A DNA stretch of 15,910 nucleotides from an uncultured Selenomonadales bacterium (GTDB lineage Bacteria > Bacillota > Negativicutes > Selenomonadales > Selenomonadaceae). Shown piece after piece: positions 6,427 through 13,621 of this stretch. The stretch covers positions 1-15,910 of the forward strand of contig CALEPR010000151.1 in assembly GCA_937910665.1 (NCBI GenBank), in the 5' to 3' direction. Below the pieces are notes generated by a model that saw only the letters and a list, made by a program, of their open reading frames with translations, was not told the origin of the DNA and ran no database searches. The stretch's first letter is position 1. Each line of letters opens with the position of its first letter. Position numbers and translations under genes: made by a program.

Positions 6427-7629
6427 ATGGCAAAACAGAAATTTGACCGCAGCAAACCCCACGTTAACATTGGTACTATCGGTCATATCGATCATGGCAA
6501 GACAACTTTGACAGCGGCTATTACAAAAGTTTTGGCGGCTAAGGGTTTTGCAAAGTATGAATCTTATGAGAACATCGATAAAGCACCTGAAGAACGCGAA
6601 CGCGGAATCACGATCAACACTGCACACGTTGAGTATGAGACTGAAAAACGTCACTATGCGCACGTTGACTGTCCCGGACACGCTGACTATATCAAGAACA
6701 TGATCACTGGTGCTGCACAGATGGACGGCGCGATTTTGGTTGTTGCTGCATCTGATGGTCCTATGCCTCAGACTCGCGAACACATTTTGCTTGCTCGCCA
6801 AGTCGGTGTTCCTGCTATCGTCGTTTTCCTCAACAAAGTTGATCAGGTTGATGATCCTGAACTTCTTGAATTGGTTGAAATGGAAGTTCGTGAACTTCTC
6901 AGCAAATATGAATTCCCCGGCGATGATATTCCGATTATCGCGGGTTCAGCTTTGAAAGCTCTTGAAGGCGACAAGGAACAGGAAGCTAACATTATGAAAC
7001 TTCTTGACGCTGTTGATGAGTATATTCCTACTCCAACACGCGACACTGATAAACCTTTCTTGATGCCTGTTGAGGACGTTTTCACAATCACAGGCCGTGG
7101 AACAGTTGCAACCGGTCGTGTCGAGCGCGGCGAACTTAAAATGAATGATCCTGTCGAGATTGTTGGACTCATGGATGAACCGAGAAAAACTGTTGCTACC
7201 GGCATCGAAATGTTCCGCAAACTTTTGGACAGTGCAGTTGCAGGCGACAATGTTGGTGTTCTCCTTCGTGGCGTGGACAGAAAAGAAATTGAACGCGGTC
7301 AAGTTTTGGCAAAACCCGGAACAATTCATCCGCACACAAAATTCAAAGCTCAGGTTTATGTCTTGACCAAAGAAGAAGGCGGTCGTCATACTCCGTTCTT
7401 TGCAAACTATCGTCCGCAATTCTATTTCCGCACAACTGACGTTACAGGCGTAGTCGGAAATTTGAAAGACACAAACGGCAACGCTGCTGAAATGTGTATG
7501 CCCGGCGATCACATCGAAATGGATGTTGAACTCATCACCCCGATTGCTATTGAAAAAGGTTTGCTCTTCGCTATTCGTGAAGGCGGACACACAGTCGGAT
7601 CGGGTCGCGTCATCGACATTAACGAGTAA
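6427..7629 (+). CDS. tuf: Translation elongation factor Tu
   Basis: The 400-residue product is EF-Tu, the GTPase that delivers aminoacyl-tRNA to the ribosome. G-domain motifs are GHIDHGKT (19-26; most bacteria have GHVDHGKT), RGITINTAHVEYET (59-72), DCPGHADY (81-88), NKVD (136-139) and GSAL (173-176). Domains 2 and 3 are complete, with GRGTVATGRVERG and HTPFFANYRPQFYFRTTDVTG (split over the last third). Near the C-terminus the usual LPEGVEM is replaced by a longer, more polar stretch (NLKDTNGNAAEM), and the protein ends GSGRVIDINE. The ATG at 6427 is chosen because AGAGGAG lies 11 nt upstream and MAKQKFDRSKPHVNIGTIGH is the standard start; the 46-codon upstream extension only translates the repeat region. 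Confidence 0.96.
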   Translation: MAKQKFDRSKPHVNIGTIGHIDHGKTTLTAAITKVLAAKGFAKYESYENIDKAPEERERGITINTAHVEYETEKRHYAHVDCPGHADYIKNMITGAAQMDGAILVVAASDGPMPQTREHILLARQVGVPAIVVFLNKVDQVDDPELLELVEMEVRELLSKYEFPGDDIPIIAGSALKALEGDKEQEANIMKLLDAVDEYIPTPTRDTDKPFLMPVEDVFTITGRGTVATGRVERGELKMNDPVEIVGLMDEPRKTVATGIEMFRKLLDSAVAGDNVGVLLRGVDRKEIERGQVLAKPGTIHPHTKFKAQVYVLTKEEGGRHTPFFANYRPQFYFRTTDVTGVVGNLKDTNGNAAEMCMPGDHIEMDVELITPIAIEKGLLFAIREGGHTVGSGRVIDINE

Positions 7630-7638
7630 TTTTTTAAC

Positions 7639-7729
7639 TAGAGGTTAGGAATTAGGGGTTAGGAGTTAGGGATTAAGAATTAAGGAAAAATTCTAGCCCC
7701 TAACCCCTATAATCTAGCCCCTATTTTTT
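7639..7729 (+). terminator. Long heptad-repeat hairpin with T-run after tuf (likely intrinsic terminator)
   Basis: Bases 7639-7669 and 7693-7723 are arms of equal length (31) that pair with 23 Watson-Crick matches, two G-U pairs, two A-C mismatches and one 4-base internal loop, enclosing a 23-nt loop. The right arm is followed immediately by six T (7724-7729). Both arms are tandem 7-base units (GGTTAGG, AATTAGG on the left; CCTAACC, TCTAGCC on the right). A further run of units (AGGAATT type, about 7755-7787) follows without a matching arm. The structure ends the str genes and separates them from the S10 cluster; the rest of the gap to 7899 holds only the small leader hairpins listed separately. 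Confidence 0.7.
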
Positions 7730-7848
7730 GCTGTGACATGGCAGATGGCTTGGGGATAATTAGGAATTAGGAAAGAGGAATGTGGAATTAAAATTTGTGG
7801 CGCATTGCTCATTCAAAAAAACTAATTTCAAATTTTTTTCAAGGGAAC

Positions 7849-7881
7849 TGCTGCGGAGCAAGTTGAAAGCGAGGACTTTCA
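7849..7881 (+). promoter_or_regulatory. Two small hairpins in the rpsJ leader
   Basis: TGCT-GCGG-AGCA (7849-7860) and TGAAAG-6 nt-CTTTCA (7864-7881) are adjacent stem-loops ending 3 nt before the rpsJ Shine-Dalgarno site (7885-7891). They could influence translation of the S10 cluster. They do not resemble the E. coli L4-responsive leader, and no clear promoter is visible in 7730-7848. Confidence 0.4.
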
Positions 7882-7899
7882 GCGAAGGAGGAAATTTAA

Positions 7900-8220
7900 T
7901 TGCCACAGAAACAAGAAAGCAAAAAAATCAGAATCAGAATGAAGGCTTACGATCACAAAGCCTTAGATCAAAGTGCGGCAAAAATTGTCGAGACGGCGAA
8001 GAAAACTGGCGCGACAGTTTCAGGTCCTGTACCTTTGCCGACAGAAAAAAGCATTTACACTATTCTCCGCTCACCGCACGTCAATAAAGACTCGCGCGAA
8101 CAGTTTGAGATGAGAACTCACAAGCGTTTGATTGACATCATTCAGCCGAATCACAAAACTGTTGACGCGCTTATGCGTCTTGATTTGCCTGCAGGTGTTG
8201 ACATCGAGATTAAGCTGTAA
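7900..8220 (+). CDS. rpsJ: 30S ribosomal protein S10
   Basis: The 106-residue product is S10 (NusE), a head protein of the 30S subunit that also joins NusB in transcription antitermination. Landmarks are KIRIRMKAYDHKALDQSAAKIVETA (near residues 9-33), SGPVPLPTEK and the loop SPHVNKDSREQFEMRTHKR. It is a few residues longer than usual at the N-terminus (PQKQESK). The start is TTG at 7900, fixed by AAGGAGG 8 nt upstream. First gene of the S10 cluster. Confidence 0.96.
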   Translation: MPQKQESKKIRIRMKAYDHKALDQSAAKIVETAKKTGATVSGPVPLPTEKSIYTILRSPHVNKDSREQFEMRTHKRLIDIIQPNHKTVDALMRLDLPAGVDIEIKL

Positions 8221-8238
8221 GGCGGGGAGGTGTAAACA

Positions 8239-8892
8239 TTGGCGAAGAAACAAATTTTAGGAATTAAACTTGGAATGACGCAAATTTTTACTGAAGACGG
8301 AAAAGTTATTCCTGTGACAGTCGTCGAGAGTGGAAACAATATTGTCATTCGCAACAAAACTGCCGACAAGGATGGCTACTGCGCCGTTCAGGTCGGTTTC
8401 GGCGAAATTAAAGACAAACATGTCAACAAACCTATGAAAGGTCAGTTCGAAAAAGCCGGGGTTAAACCTGTGAAATTTATTCGCGAAATCAGATTAAATT
8501 CTGAATCCGAGTACAATGCCGGCGACATTATCGGCGTGGATATTTTTGCGGACGGCGACTTGGTTGACGTTGTTGGAACTTCAAAAGGCAAAGGTTTTGC
8601 AGGCGGAATTAAACGCCACAACTTTGCTCGCGGACCTATGGGGCACGGCTCAAAATCTCACCGCGAACCCGGTTCAACAGGCGCGATGCTTTCAGGTCCC
8701 GGCGGTCGAGTTCTGAAAGGAAAAAAACTTCCCGGTCGCATGGGCGGAGTCAGAACTACAGTTCAGCGTTTGACGGTCGTCAGAGTCGATGCGGATAGAA
8801 ATTTGCTTTTGATTAAAGGCGCAATTCCCGGACCGAAAAAAGGTTTGGTAATTGTCAAGGAAACAATTAAACCGAAAAAGGCGAAAAAATAA
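8239..8892 (+). CDS. rplC: 50S ribosomal protein L3
   Basis: The 217-residue product matches L3, an early-assembly 23S-binding protein whose loop reaches the peptidyl-transferase centre. It begins KKQILGIKLGMTQIFTEDG and carries the signature GTSKGKGFAGGIKRHNF and the loop GPMGHGSKSHREPGSTG, then GRVLKGKKLPGRMGG. It starts with TTG at 8239, after a GGGGAGGTG Shine-Dalgarno site, 18 nt after the rpsJ stop. Confidence 0.97.
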   Translation: MAKKQILGIKLGMTQIFTEDGKVIPVTVVESGNNIVIRNKTADKDGYCAVQVGFGEIKDKHVNKPMKGQFEKAGVKPVKFIREIRLNSESEYNAGDIIGVDIFADGDLVDVVGTSKGKGFAGGIKRHNFARGPMGHGSKSHREPGSTGAMLSGPGGRVLKGKKLPGRMGGVRTTVQRLTVVRVDADRNLLLIKGAIPGPKKGLVIVKETIKPKKAKK

Positions 8893-8914
8893 TTTGAAAG
8901 GAGGTTGAGATATT

Positions 8915-9541
8915 ATGCCAACATTGGCAGTTTACGACATGACAAAATCCAAAGTCGGCGACATTGAACTTGCTGAAGAAATTTTTAATGTTGAAATGAA
9001 TGAAGGACTTGTTCATCAGGCAGTTGTTATGCAACTTGCCTCGCGCAGACTTGGAACTCATGCTACAAAAACTCGCGGAATGGTTCGCGGCGGCGGTCGC
9101 AAACCTTGGAGACAGAAAGGAACCGGTCGCGCTCGTGCAGGTTCGAGAAGAAGTCCTCTCTGGAGAGGCGGCGGAACAATTTTCGGACCGCATCCGAGAA
9201 GTTACTCTTTCACGATGCCGAGAAAACAGCGCAGACTTGCTTTGAAATGTGTTTTGTCCGACAAAGTTAAAAGTGATGACTTGATTGTTTTGGACAGTTT
9301 GAATTTTGAAACTCCGAAGACAAAAAAATTTGTCGAGTTCCAAAAAACTTTCGGCGTGGATAATTGCAAGGCACTTTTCATTACAAAAGAATTAGTTGAA
9401 AGTGTTGTTCGCTCCTCGAACAATTTGCAAAACGCAAAAACAATCGGCGCACTTCAATTAAATGTTTATGATATTCTCAACTGCGAAAAAGTTTTTCTGA
9501 CAAAAGACGCGATTGAAAAAATTCAGGAGGTGTACGCTTAA
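8915..9541 (+). CDS. rplD: 50S ribosomal protein L4
   Basis: The 208-residue product is L4, which lines the polypeptide exit tunnel with its extended loop and, in some bacteria, represses its own operon. The loop is seen as GGGRKPWRQKGTGRARAGS followed by RRSPLWRGGGTIFGPHPR, the region where macrolide-resistance changes occur; it looks wild type. ATG start at 8915 after GAAAGGAGG. Its TAA overlaps the rplW ATG by one base. Confidence 0.97.
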   Translation: MPTLAVYDMTKSKVGDIELAEEIFNVEMNEGLVHQAVVMQLASRRLGTHATKTRGMVRGGGRKPWRQKGTGRARAGSRRSPLWRGGGTIFGPHPRSYSFTMPRKQRRLALKCVLSDKVKSDDLIVLDSLNFETPKTKKFVEFQKTFGVDNCKALFITKELVESVVRSSNNLQNAKTIGALQLNVYDILNCEKVFLTKDAIEKIQEVYA

Positions 9542-9822
9542 TGGATCCGAGAGATATTTTGATTCGCCCGAAAATTACTGAGCGCACAACTGACTTGATG
9601 GCGGAAGGAAAATATGTTTTCGTCGTTGACAAACGCGCAAATAAAATTCAAATTGCCGACGCTGTGGAAGAAATTTTCAAAGTCAAAGTTGAAAAGGTCA
9701 ACACAGTCAACGTCAAAGGCAAAACAAAAAGAATGGGACGCACGCAAGGCAAACGCCCGAACTACAAAAAGGCTATTGTCAAACTTGCGCCTGGTGAAAC
9801 AATCGAATTCTTCACAGTGTGA
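9541..9822 (+). CDS. rplW: 50S ribosomal protein L23
   Basis: The 93-residue product is L23, which sits at the exit of the polypeptide tunnel and is the docking site for trigger factor and SRP. Typical features are the start RDILIRPKITERTTDLM, the YVFVVDKRANKIQIADAVEEIFKVKVEKVNT segment (split over residues 23-53) and GKTKRMGRTQGKRPNYKKAIVKL. The ATG at 9541 overlaps the rplD stop (TAATG) and uses an AGGAGGTG site inside the end of rplD, so the two genes are translationally coupled. Confidence 0.97.
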   Translation: MDPRDILIRPKITERTTDLMAEGKYVFVVDKRANKIQIADAVEEIFKVKVEKVNTVNVKGKTKRMGRTQGKRPNYKKAIVKLAPGETIEFFTV

Positions 9823-9855
9823 TAGAAAAATTTTTTAAAAAGGAGGTTCAAGCGC

Positions 9856-10680
9856 GTGGGAATAAAATCATTTAAGCCGTATTCCCCCAGTCGTCGATTC
9901 ATGACAGTTTCGACTTTCGAGGAAATCACGACTGACAAGCCGGAAAAATCCTTGCTTGCGCCGCTGAAAAGTTATGGCGGACGCAATCAGCAAGGAAAGT
10001 TAACGGTGCGGCATCAAGGCGGCGGACATAAACGTCGCTACAGAATTATCGACTTCAAACGCAACAAGGACGGTATTCCTGCAAAAGTTGCAACGATTGA
10101 GTACGATCCTAACCGCAGTTCAAGAATTGCGCTCCTTCACTATGTTGACGGAGAAAAGCGTTATATCATCGCGCCTAACGGTTTGAAAGTCGGCGACAAA
10201 GTTGAATCAGGTCCTGAGGCAGATATTAAAGTCGGCAACGCTTTGCCGCTGAAAAATATTCCTGTCGGTACAATGATTCACAACATTGAAATGAAAATTG
10301 GCAAAGGTGGACAACTTGTTCGCAGTGCAGGAACAGCAGCGCAGCTTATGGCGAAGGAAGGAAATTACGCAACAATCAGAATGCCTTCCGGCGAAGTTCG
10401 CAAAATTCACATCAACTGCCGCGCAACTATCGGACAGGTTGGAAACCTTGATCATGAAAATATTACAATCGGTAAAGCCGGTCGCAGTCGCTGGCTGGGA
10501 ATCAGACCTGCTAACCGCGGTGTTGTCATGAATCCTGTTGACCATCCGCACGGCGGTGGTGAAGGTCGCAGTCCTGTCGGTCGCAAAAATCCTGTCACTA
10601 AATGGGGTAAATGCGCTATGGGTACTAAGACGCGTCGCAAGAAAGCATCTGACAAACTTATTGTTCGTCGTCGTAAATAA
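9856..10680 (+). CDS. rplB: 50S ribosomal protein L2
   Basis: The 274-residue product is L2, needed for subunit association and peptidyl-transferase activity. It starts GIKSFKPYSPSRRFMTVSTF and includes KLTVRHQGGGHKRRYRIIDFKR and the functionally essential NPVDHPHGGGEGR near residues 225-237. The C-terminus (GRKNPVTKWGKCAMGTKTRRKKASDKLIVRRRK in two blocks) is of the Bacillota type, not the Bacteroidota type, which supports a Bacillota-like origin up to here. Start is GTG at 9856 after AAAGGAGG. Confidence 0.97.
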   Translation: MGIKSFKPYSPSRRFMTVSTFEEITTDKPEKSLLAPLKSYGGRNQQGKLTVRHQGGGHKRRYRIIDFKRNKDGIPAKVATIEYDPNRSSRIALLHYVDGEKRYIIAPNGLKVGDKVESGPEADIKVGNALPLKNIPVGTMIHNIEMKIGKGGQLVRSAGTAAQLMAKEGNYATIRMPSGEVRKIHINCRATIGQVGNLDHENITIGKAGRSRWLGIRPANRGVVMNPVDHPHGGGEGRSPVGRKNPVTKWGKCAMGTKTRRKKASDKLIVRRRK

Positions 10681-10699
10681 TTGAAAGGAGGAAAAGATT

Positions 10700-10966
10700 T
10701 TGTCAAGGTCTGTAAAAAAAGGTCCATTTGTGTCAGAAAAACTTTTGAAGAAGATTGAGGCACTCAACGCCGCAAATGATAAAAAAGTTATTCGCACTTG
10801 GTCACGCAGTTCAACAATTCTTCCTGCGTTCATTACTCATACAATCGCCGTTCATGACGGAAGAAAACATGTGCCGGTTTACATTACGGAAGATATGGTT
10901 GGTCACAAACTCGGTGAATTTGCGCCAACTCGTACTTTTAGAGGACATGGTGGCAAGAAAAAATAA
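10700..10966 (+). CDS. rpsS: 30S ribosomal protein S19 (3' end probably from another genome)
   Basis: The 88-residue product is S19, which binds with S13 in the 30S head. It reads SRSVKKGPFVSEKLLKKIEALN at the start and VYITEDMVGHKLGEFAPTRTFRGH near the end. The first three quarters look Bacillota-like and the gene has an AAAGGAGG site before its TTG start at 10700. The last residues (GHGGKKK) and the downstream gap look Bacteroidota-like, so the coding sequence probably crosses a junction within the conserved GHKLGEFAPTRTFRGH block. The protein is nevertheless complete in length. Confidence 0.93.
   Translation: MSRSVKKGPFVSEKLLKKIEALNAANDKKVIRTWSRSSTILPAFITHTIAVHDGRKHVPVYITEDMVGHKLGEFAPTRTFRGHGGKKK
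10888..10950 (+). other. Junction 2: probable switch to Bacteroidota-like sequence inside rpsS
   Basis: The exact crossover cannot be placed because codons 63-83 of S19 are conserved in both phyla. Upstream genes all have strong Shine-Dalgarno sites; the next three genes (rplV, rpsC, rplP) have none. The 40-nt gap after rpsS holds an A-rich leader (TACAAAAAAAAGAAA before the ATG), typical of Bacteroidota. Confidence 0.6.
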
Positions 10967-11006
10967 TTTAAACAGGTAAAAGACCATTTAATACAAAAAA
11001 AAGAAA

Positions 11007-11429
11007 ATGGGTGAAATTAAGCATAGAACCAAAAAAAGTGTTAGGGCGCAAAAACTTAAGGAGCAGAAGAAAAATGTTGCTTTTGCTGTTTTGAGAAATA
11101 ACCCTACGTCTCCGCGTAAAATGCGTCTTGTTGCAGGTTTGATTCGTAATCAAGATGTAAACAAGTCTTTGGATATTCTTCAGTATAGCCCGCAGGAGGC
11201 TGCAAAAAAGTTGAGAAAACTTTTACTTTCGGCTATTGCAAACTGGGGAGAAAAAAATGAAGGTGCTCGTCTTGAAGATGCCAACCTTATTGTTAAGGAA
11301 ATTCGCGTTGACGGTGCAAGAATGTTAAAAAGACTTAGACCAGCTCCTCAAGGCCGTGCCTATAGGATTAGAAAAAGGTCTAATCATGTTACTATAATAT
11401 TGGGTAATAAAGAAAATAACGAAAACTAA
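11007..11429 (+). CDS. rplV: 50S ribosomal protein L22, Bacteroidota type
   Basis: The 140-residue product is L22, whose beta-hairpin lines the exit tunnel. It has NNPTSPRKMRLVAGLIRNQDV (residues 31-51) and the hairpin end RLRPAPQGRAYRIRKRSNHVT. The length, the basic N-terminal extension and the SAIANWGEKNEG segment match Bacteroidota L22 rather than the 110-residue Bacillota form. There is no Shine-Dalgarno site; the ATG follows an A-rich leader. rpsC starts directly after its stop, without a gap. Confidence 0.94.
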   Translation: MGEIKHRTKKSVRAQKLKEQKKNVAFAVLRNNPTSPRKMRLVAGLIRNQDVNKSLDILQYSPQEAAKKLRKLLLSAIANWGEKNEGARLEDANLIVKEIRVDGARMLKRLRPAPQGRAYRIRKRSNHVTIILGNKENNEN

Positions 11430-12122
11430 ATGGGACAAAAAACTAATCCGATTAGCAACAGGCTCGGCATTATAAAAGGTTGGGATTCTAACTGGTTTGG
11501 AGGTCGCAACTATTCGGACAAAATCGTCGAGGACGATAAAATCCGTAAATATTTGAATGTTCGTCTTGCTAAGGCGAGCATTTCTAAGATAATTATTGAA
11601 CGCACGCTTAAGCTTATTACGGTTACAGTAAACACTGCTCGTCCAGGTATTATTATTGGAAAGGGTGGTCAAGAAGTTGACAAAATTAAAGAAGAGTTGA
11701 AAAAAATCACTAATAAAGAGGTTCAAATCAACATTTTTGAAATTAAACGTCCCGAACTTGATGCTGTTATCGTGGCTAACAATGTTGCACGTCAGATTGA
11801 GGGTAAGATTGCTTATCGACGTGCAATAAAAATGGCTATTGCTTCAACTATTCGTATGGGAGCCGAAGGTATTAAATTTGTTATTTCTGGTCGTTTGAAT
11901 GGTGCAGAGATGGCTCGTACAGAGGCTTACAAGGAAGGTCGTATTCCTTTGCATACTTTACGTGCTGACATTGATTATGCTTTGGCAGAAGCTCATACCA
12001 AGGTTGGTCGTGTTGGCATTAAGGTTTGGATTTGTAAAGGTGAAGTTTACGGTAAGAGAGATTTGTCTCCAAATGTTGGTGTTAAACAACAGAAAAAAGG
12101 TTTCAAACCGAGAAAAAAGTAA
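11430..12122 (+). CDS. rpsC: 30S ribosomal protein S3, Bacteroidota type
   Basis: The 230-residue product is S3, which forms part of the mRNA entry channel with helicase activity. The KH domain shows ARPGIIIGKGGQEVDKIKEEL with GKGG at 77-80, and the C-terminal domain shows SGRLNGAEMARTE, GRIPLHTLRADIDYA and VWICKGEVYGKRD. The start GQKTNPISNRLGIIKGWDSNW and the segment INIFEIKRPELDAVIVANNVARQ are those of Bacteroidota S3. It abuts rplV exactly and has no Shine-Dalgarno site. Confidence 0.95.
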   Translation: MGQKTNPISNRLGIIKGWDSNWFGGRNYSDKIVEDDKIRKYLNVRLAKASISKIIIERTLKLITVTVNTARPGIIIGKGGQEVDKIKEELKKITNKEVQINIFEIKRPELDAVIVANNVARQIEGKIAYRRAIKMAIASTIRMGAEGIKFVISGRLNGAEMARTEAYKEGRIPLHTLRADIDYALAEAHTKVGRVGIKVWICKGEVYGKRDLSPNVGVKQQKKGFKPRKK

Positions 12123-12149
12123 TTTTAAATTTTTTAATTAACAAACGAA

Positions 12150-12692
12150 ATGTTACAGCCAAAAAAGACTAAATACAGAAAAATGCAGAAAGGCCGAATG
12201 AGAGGTCTTGCTCAAAGAGGGCATGAAATCGCGTTTGGTTCTTTTGGACTTAAAGCATTGGAAAACTTCTGGATTACTGGTCGTCAAATTGAAGCTGCAC
12301 GTCAGGCTATCTCGCGTTATATGCAGCGTGAAGGACAAATTTGGATTAGGATTTTCCCAGATAAGCCTGTTACAGCGAAGCCAGCAGAAACTCGTATGGG
12401 TAGTGGTAAAGGTTCGCCGGAATATTGGGTAGCAGTTGTAAAGCCCGGACGTGTTCTCTTTGAAATGGCGGGCGTTCCTCGTGAAATTGCTCAAGAGGCA
12501 ATGCGCCTTGCCGGTCACAAGTTGCCGATTAAGACGAAGTTTATTGAAAACGAAGGTCAAGGCGACGTTTATGTTCCAGTCGTAAATGAAACACTTGCAG
12601 ATGCCAAGAAGGCGGCTCATGCGGCGGCTGTTGAAGAAATGCACGAGGCGGAGGCTAAGGCTGAAGAAGGCGGTGACGCAAGTGAGAGCTGA
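12150..12692 (+). CDS. rplP: 50S ribosomal protein L16, hybrid of two lineages with a long acidic tail
   Basis: The 180-residue frame is L16, which helps position tRNA in the A site. Residues 1 to about 70 lack a Shine-Dalgarno site and follow the Bacteroidota-like rpsC. From about residue 74 the sequence (VTAKPAETRMGSGKGSPEYW, then VAVVKPGRVLFEMAGVPREI) is the Bacillota type; Bacteroidota L16 normally has ITxKPAxVRMGKGKG here. The protein is thus a hybrid around IRIFPDKP. L16 is usually about 140 residues; here residues 132-180 form an extra Ala/Glu-rich acidic tail (with AAHAAAVEEMHEAEAKAEEG). The tail overlaps the start of rpmC. Confidence 0.92.
   Translation: MLQPKKTKYRKMQKGRMRGLAQRGHEIAFGSFGLKALENFWITGRQIEAARQAISRYMQREGQIWIRIFPDKPVTAKPAETRMGSGKGSPEYWVAVVKPGRVLFEMAGVPREIAQEAMRLAGHKLPIKTKFIENEGQGDVYVPVVNETLADAKKAAHAAAVEEMHEAEAKAEEGGDASES
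12339..12390 (+). other. Junction 3: switch back to Bacillota-like sequence inside rplP
   Basis: Codons 64-80 encode IWIRIFPDKPVTAKPAE, a block conserved in nearly all bacteria. Sequence before it carries Bacteroidota-like genes without Shine-Dalgarno sites; after it, rpmC onward again have Bacillota-type proteins and, from rpsQ, AAAGGAGG sites. The crossover may lie anywhere in this conserved block. Confidence 0.65.
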
Positions 12693-12882
12693 TGAAATTC
12701 GCAACCTTACTCCTGAAGAACAGGAAGAAAAACTTTCCGAATTGAAAGAGGAACTTTTCAACTTGCGCTTTCAACAGGCGACAGGACAGCTGGAAAATCC
12801 CATGCGTATCCGTGAAGTAAAAAAATCTATAGCACGTATCAAAACAATTTTGCACGAAAAGAAACTCAATATTCGTCAGTAA
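12682..12882 (+). CDS. rpmC: 50S ribosomal protein L29
   Basis: The 66-residue product is L29, at the tunnel exit beside L23. It reads RADEIRNLTPEEQEEKLSEL, then KEELFNLRFQQATGQLENP and a basic C-terminal helix. The GTG at 12682 is chosen because L29 proteins start at (K/R)A(D/N)EIR and are 62-68 residues long; an alternative GTG nine bases upstream would add three residues. It overlaps rplP by 11 nt. The Shine-Dalgarno site is weak (AGAAGG), so coupling to rplP translation is likely. Confidence 0.93.
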   Translation: MRADEIRNLTPEEQEEKLSELKEELFNLRFQQATGQLENPMRIREVKKSIARIKTILHEKKLNIRQ

Positions 12883-12912
12883 AATTTTTAAAGGCACGAA
12901 AGGAGGTTAATT

Positions 12913-13179
12913 GTGGCAGAAGAAGTTAAACGTAACGAACGCAAAACGCGTATCGGCAAAGTCGTCAGCGACAAAATGGAAAAGACGATCGTTGTAGCGA
13001 TTGAGGAAGTTGTTCAGCATAAGCTTTACAAAAAATCGGTCAAGCGTACCGTCAAATTCAAGGCGCATGATGAAAATAACGAAGCGCATATCGGTGACAG
13101 AGTTTTAATTATGGAAACTCGTCCGTTGTCACGTGAAAAGCGTTGGCGTCTTGTCCAAATCGTTGAAAAAGCTAAATAA
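12913..13179 (+). CDS. rpsQ: 30S ribosomal protein S17
   Basis: The 88-residue product is S17, a primary 16S-binding protein of the OB fold. It carries RNERKTRIGKVVSDKMEKTI, the conserved KKSVKRTVKFKAHDENNEAH segment, GDRVLIMETRPLSREKRWRL and a short tail. Start GTG at 12913 with AAAGGAGG 6-7 nt upstream; the 30-nt gap after rpmC holds only this site. Confidence 0.96.
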   Translation: MAEEVKRNERKTRIGKVVSDKMEKTIVVAIEEVVQHKLYKKSVKRTVKFKAHDENNEAHIGDRVLIMETRPLSREKRWRLVQIVEKAK

Positions 13180-13217
13180 ATTTTGTACCAAAAATTTGGG
13201 AAAGGAGGAAATTTTAA

Positions 13218-13586
13218 GTGATTCAACAGCAGTCAATGCTTAACGTTGCCGATAACACCGGCGCAAAAGATATTATGTGCATTCGCGTTTTGGGTGGCTC
13301 AATGCGTCGTTATGCGAACATTGGAGACATTATTGTTGCGTCCGTGAAAACAGCCGCGCCCGGCGGGCAGGTCAAAAAAGGTGATGTCGTCAAGGCAGTT
13401 GTAGTCCGCAGTCGTAAAGGTCTTAGCCGTCCCGACGGTTCATACATTCGTTTCGACGAAAACGCGGCGGTTATCATCAAGGAGGATAAAACTCCTCGCG
13501 GCACTCGTATTTTTGGACCGGTTGCTCGTGAATTGCGCGAAAAAGATTTTATGAAAATAATTTCTCTCGCGCCCGAAGTTCTTTAA
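13218..13586 (+). CDS. rplN: 50S ribosomal protein L14
   Basis: The 122-residue product has the exact usual length of L14, which forms an intersubunit bridge. It reads MIQQQSMLNVADNTGAKDIM at the start and contains the signature GDVVKAVVVRSRKGLSRPDG and the ending ISLAPEVL. It starts with GTG at 13218 after AAAGGAGG. No anomalies. Confidence 0.97.
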   Translation: MIQQQSMLNVADNTGAKDIMCIRVLGGSMRRYANIGDIIVASVKTAAPGGQVKKGDVVKAVVVRSRKGLSRPDGSYIRFDENAAVIIKEDKTPRGTRIFGPVARELREKDFMKIISLAPEVL

Positions 13587-13621
13587 TCGATTAAGAATTT
13601 AAAATTAGGGAGGTGAAAAAT

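Noticed and set aside
7728..7760. Possible rpsJ promoter (TTGCTG and GATAAT)
   Set aside because: The spacer is 21 nt, too long.
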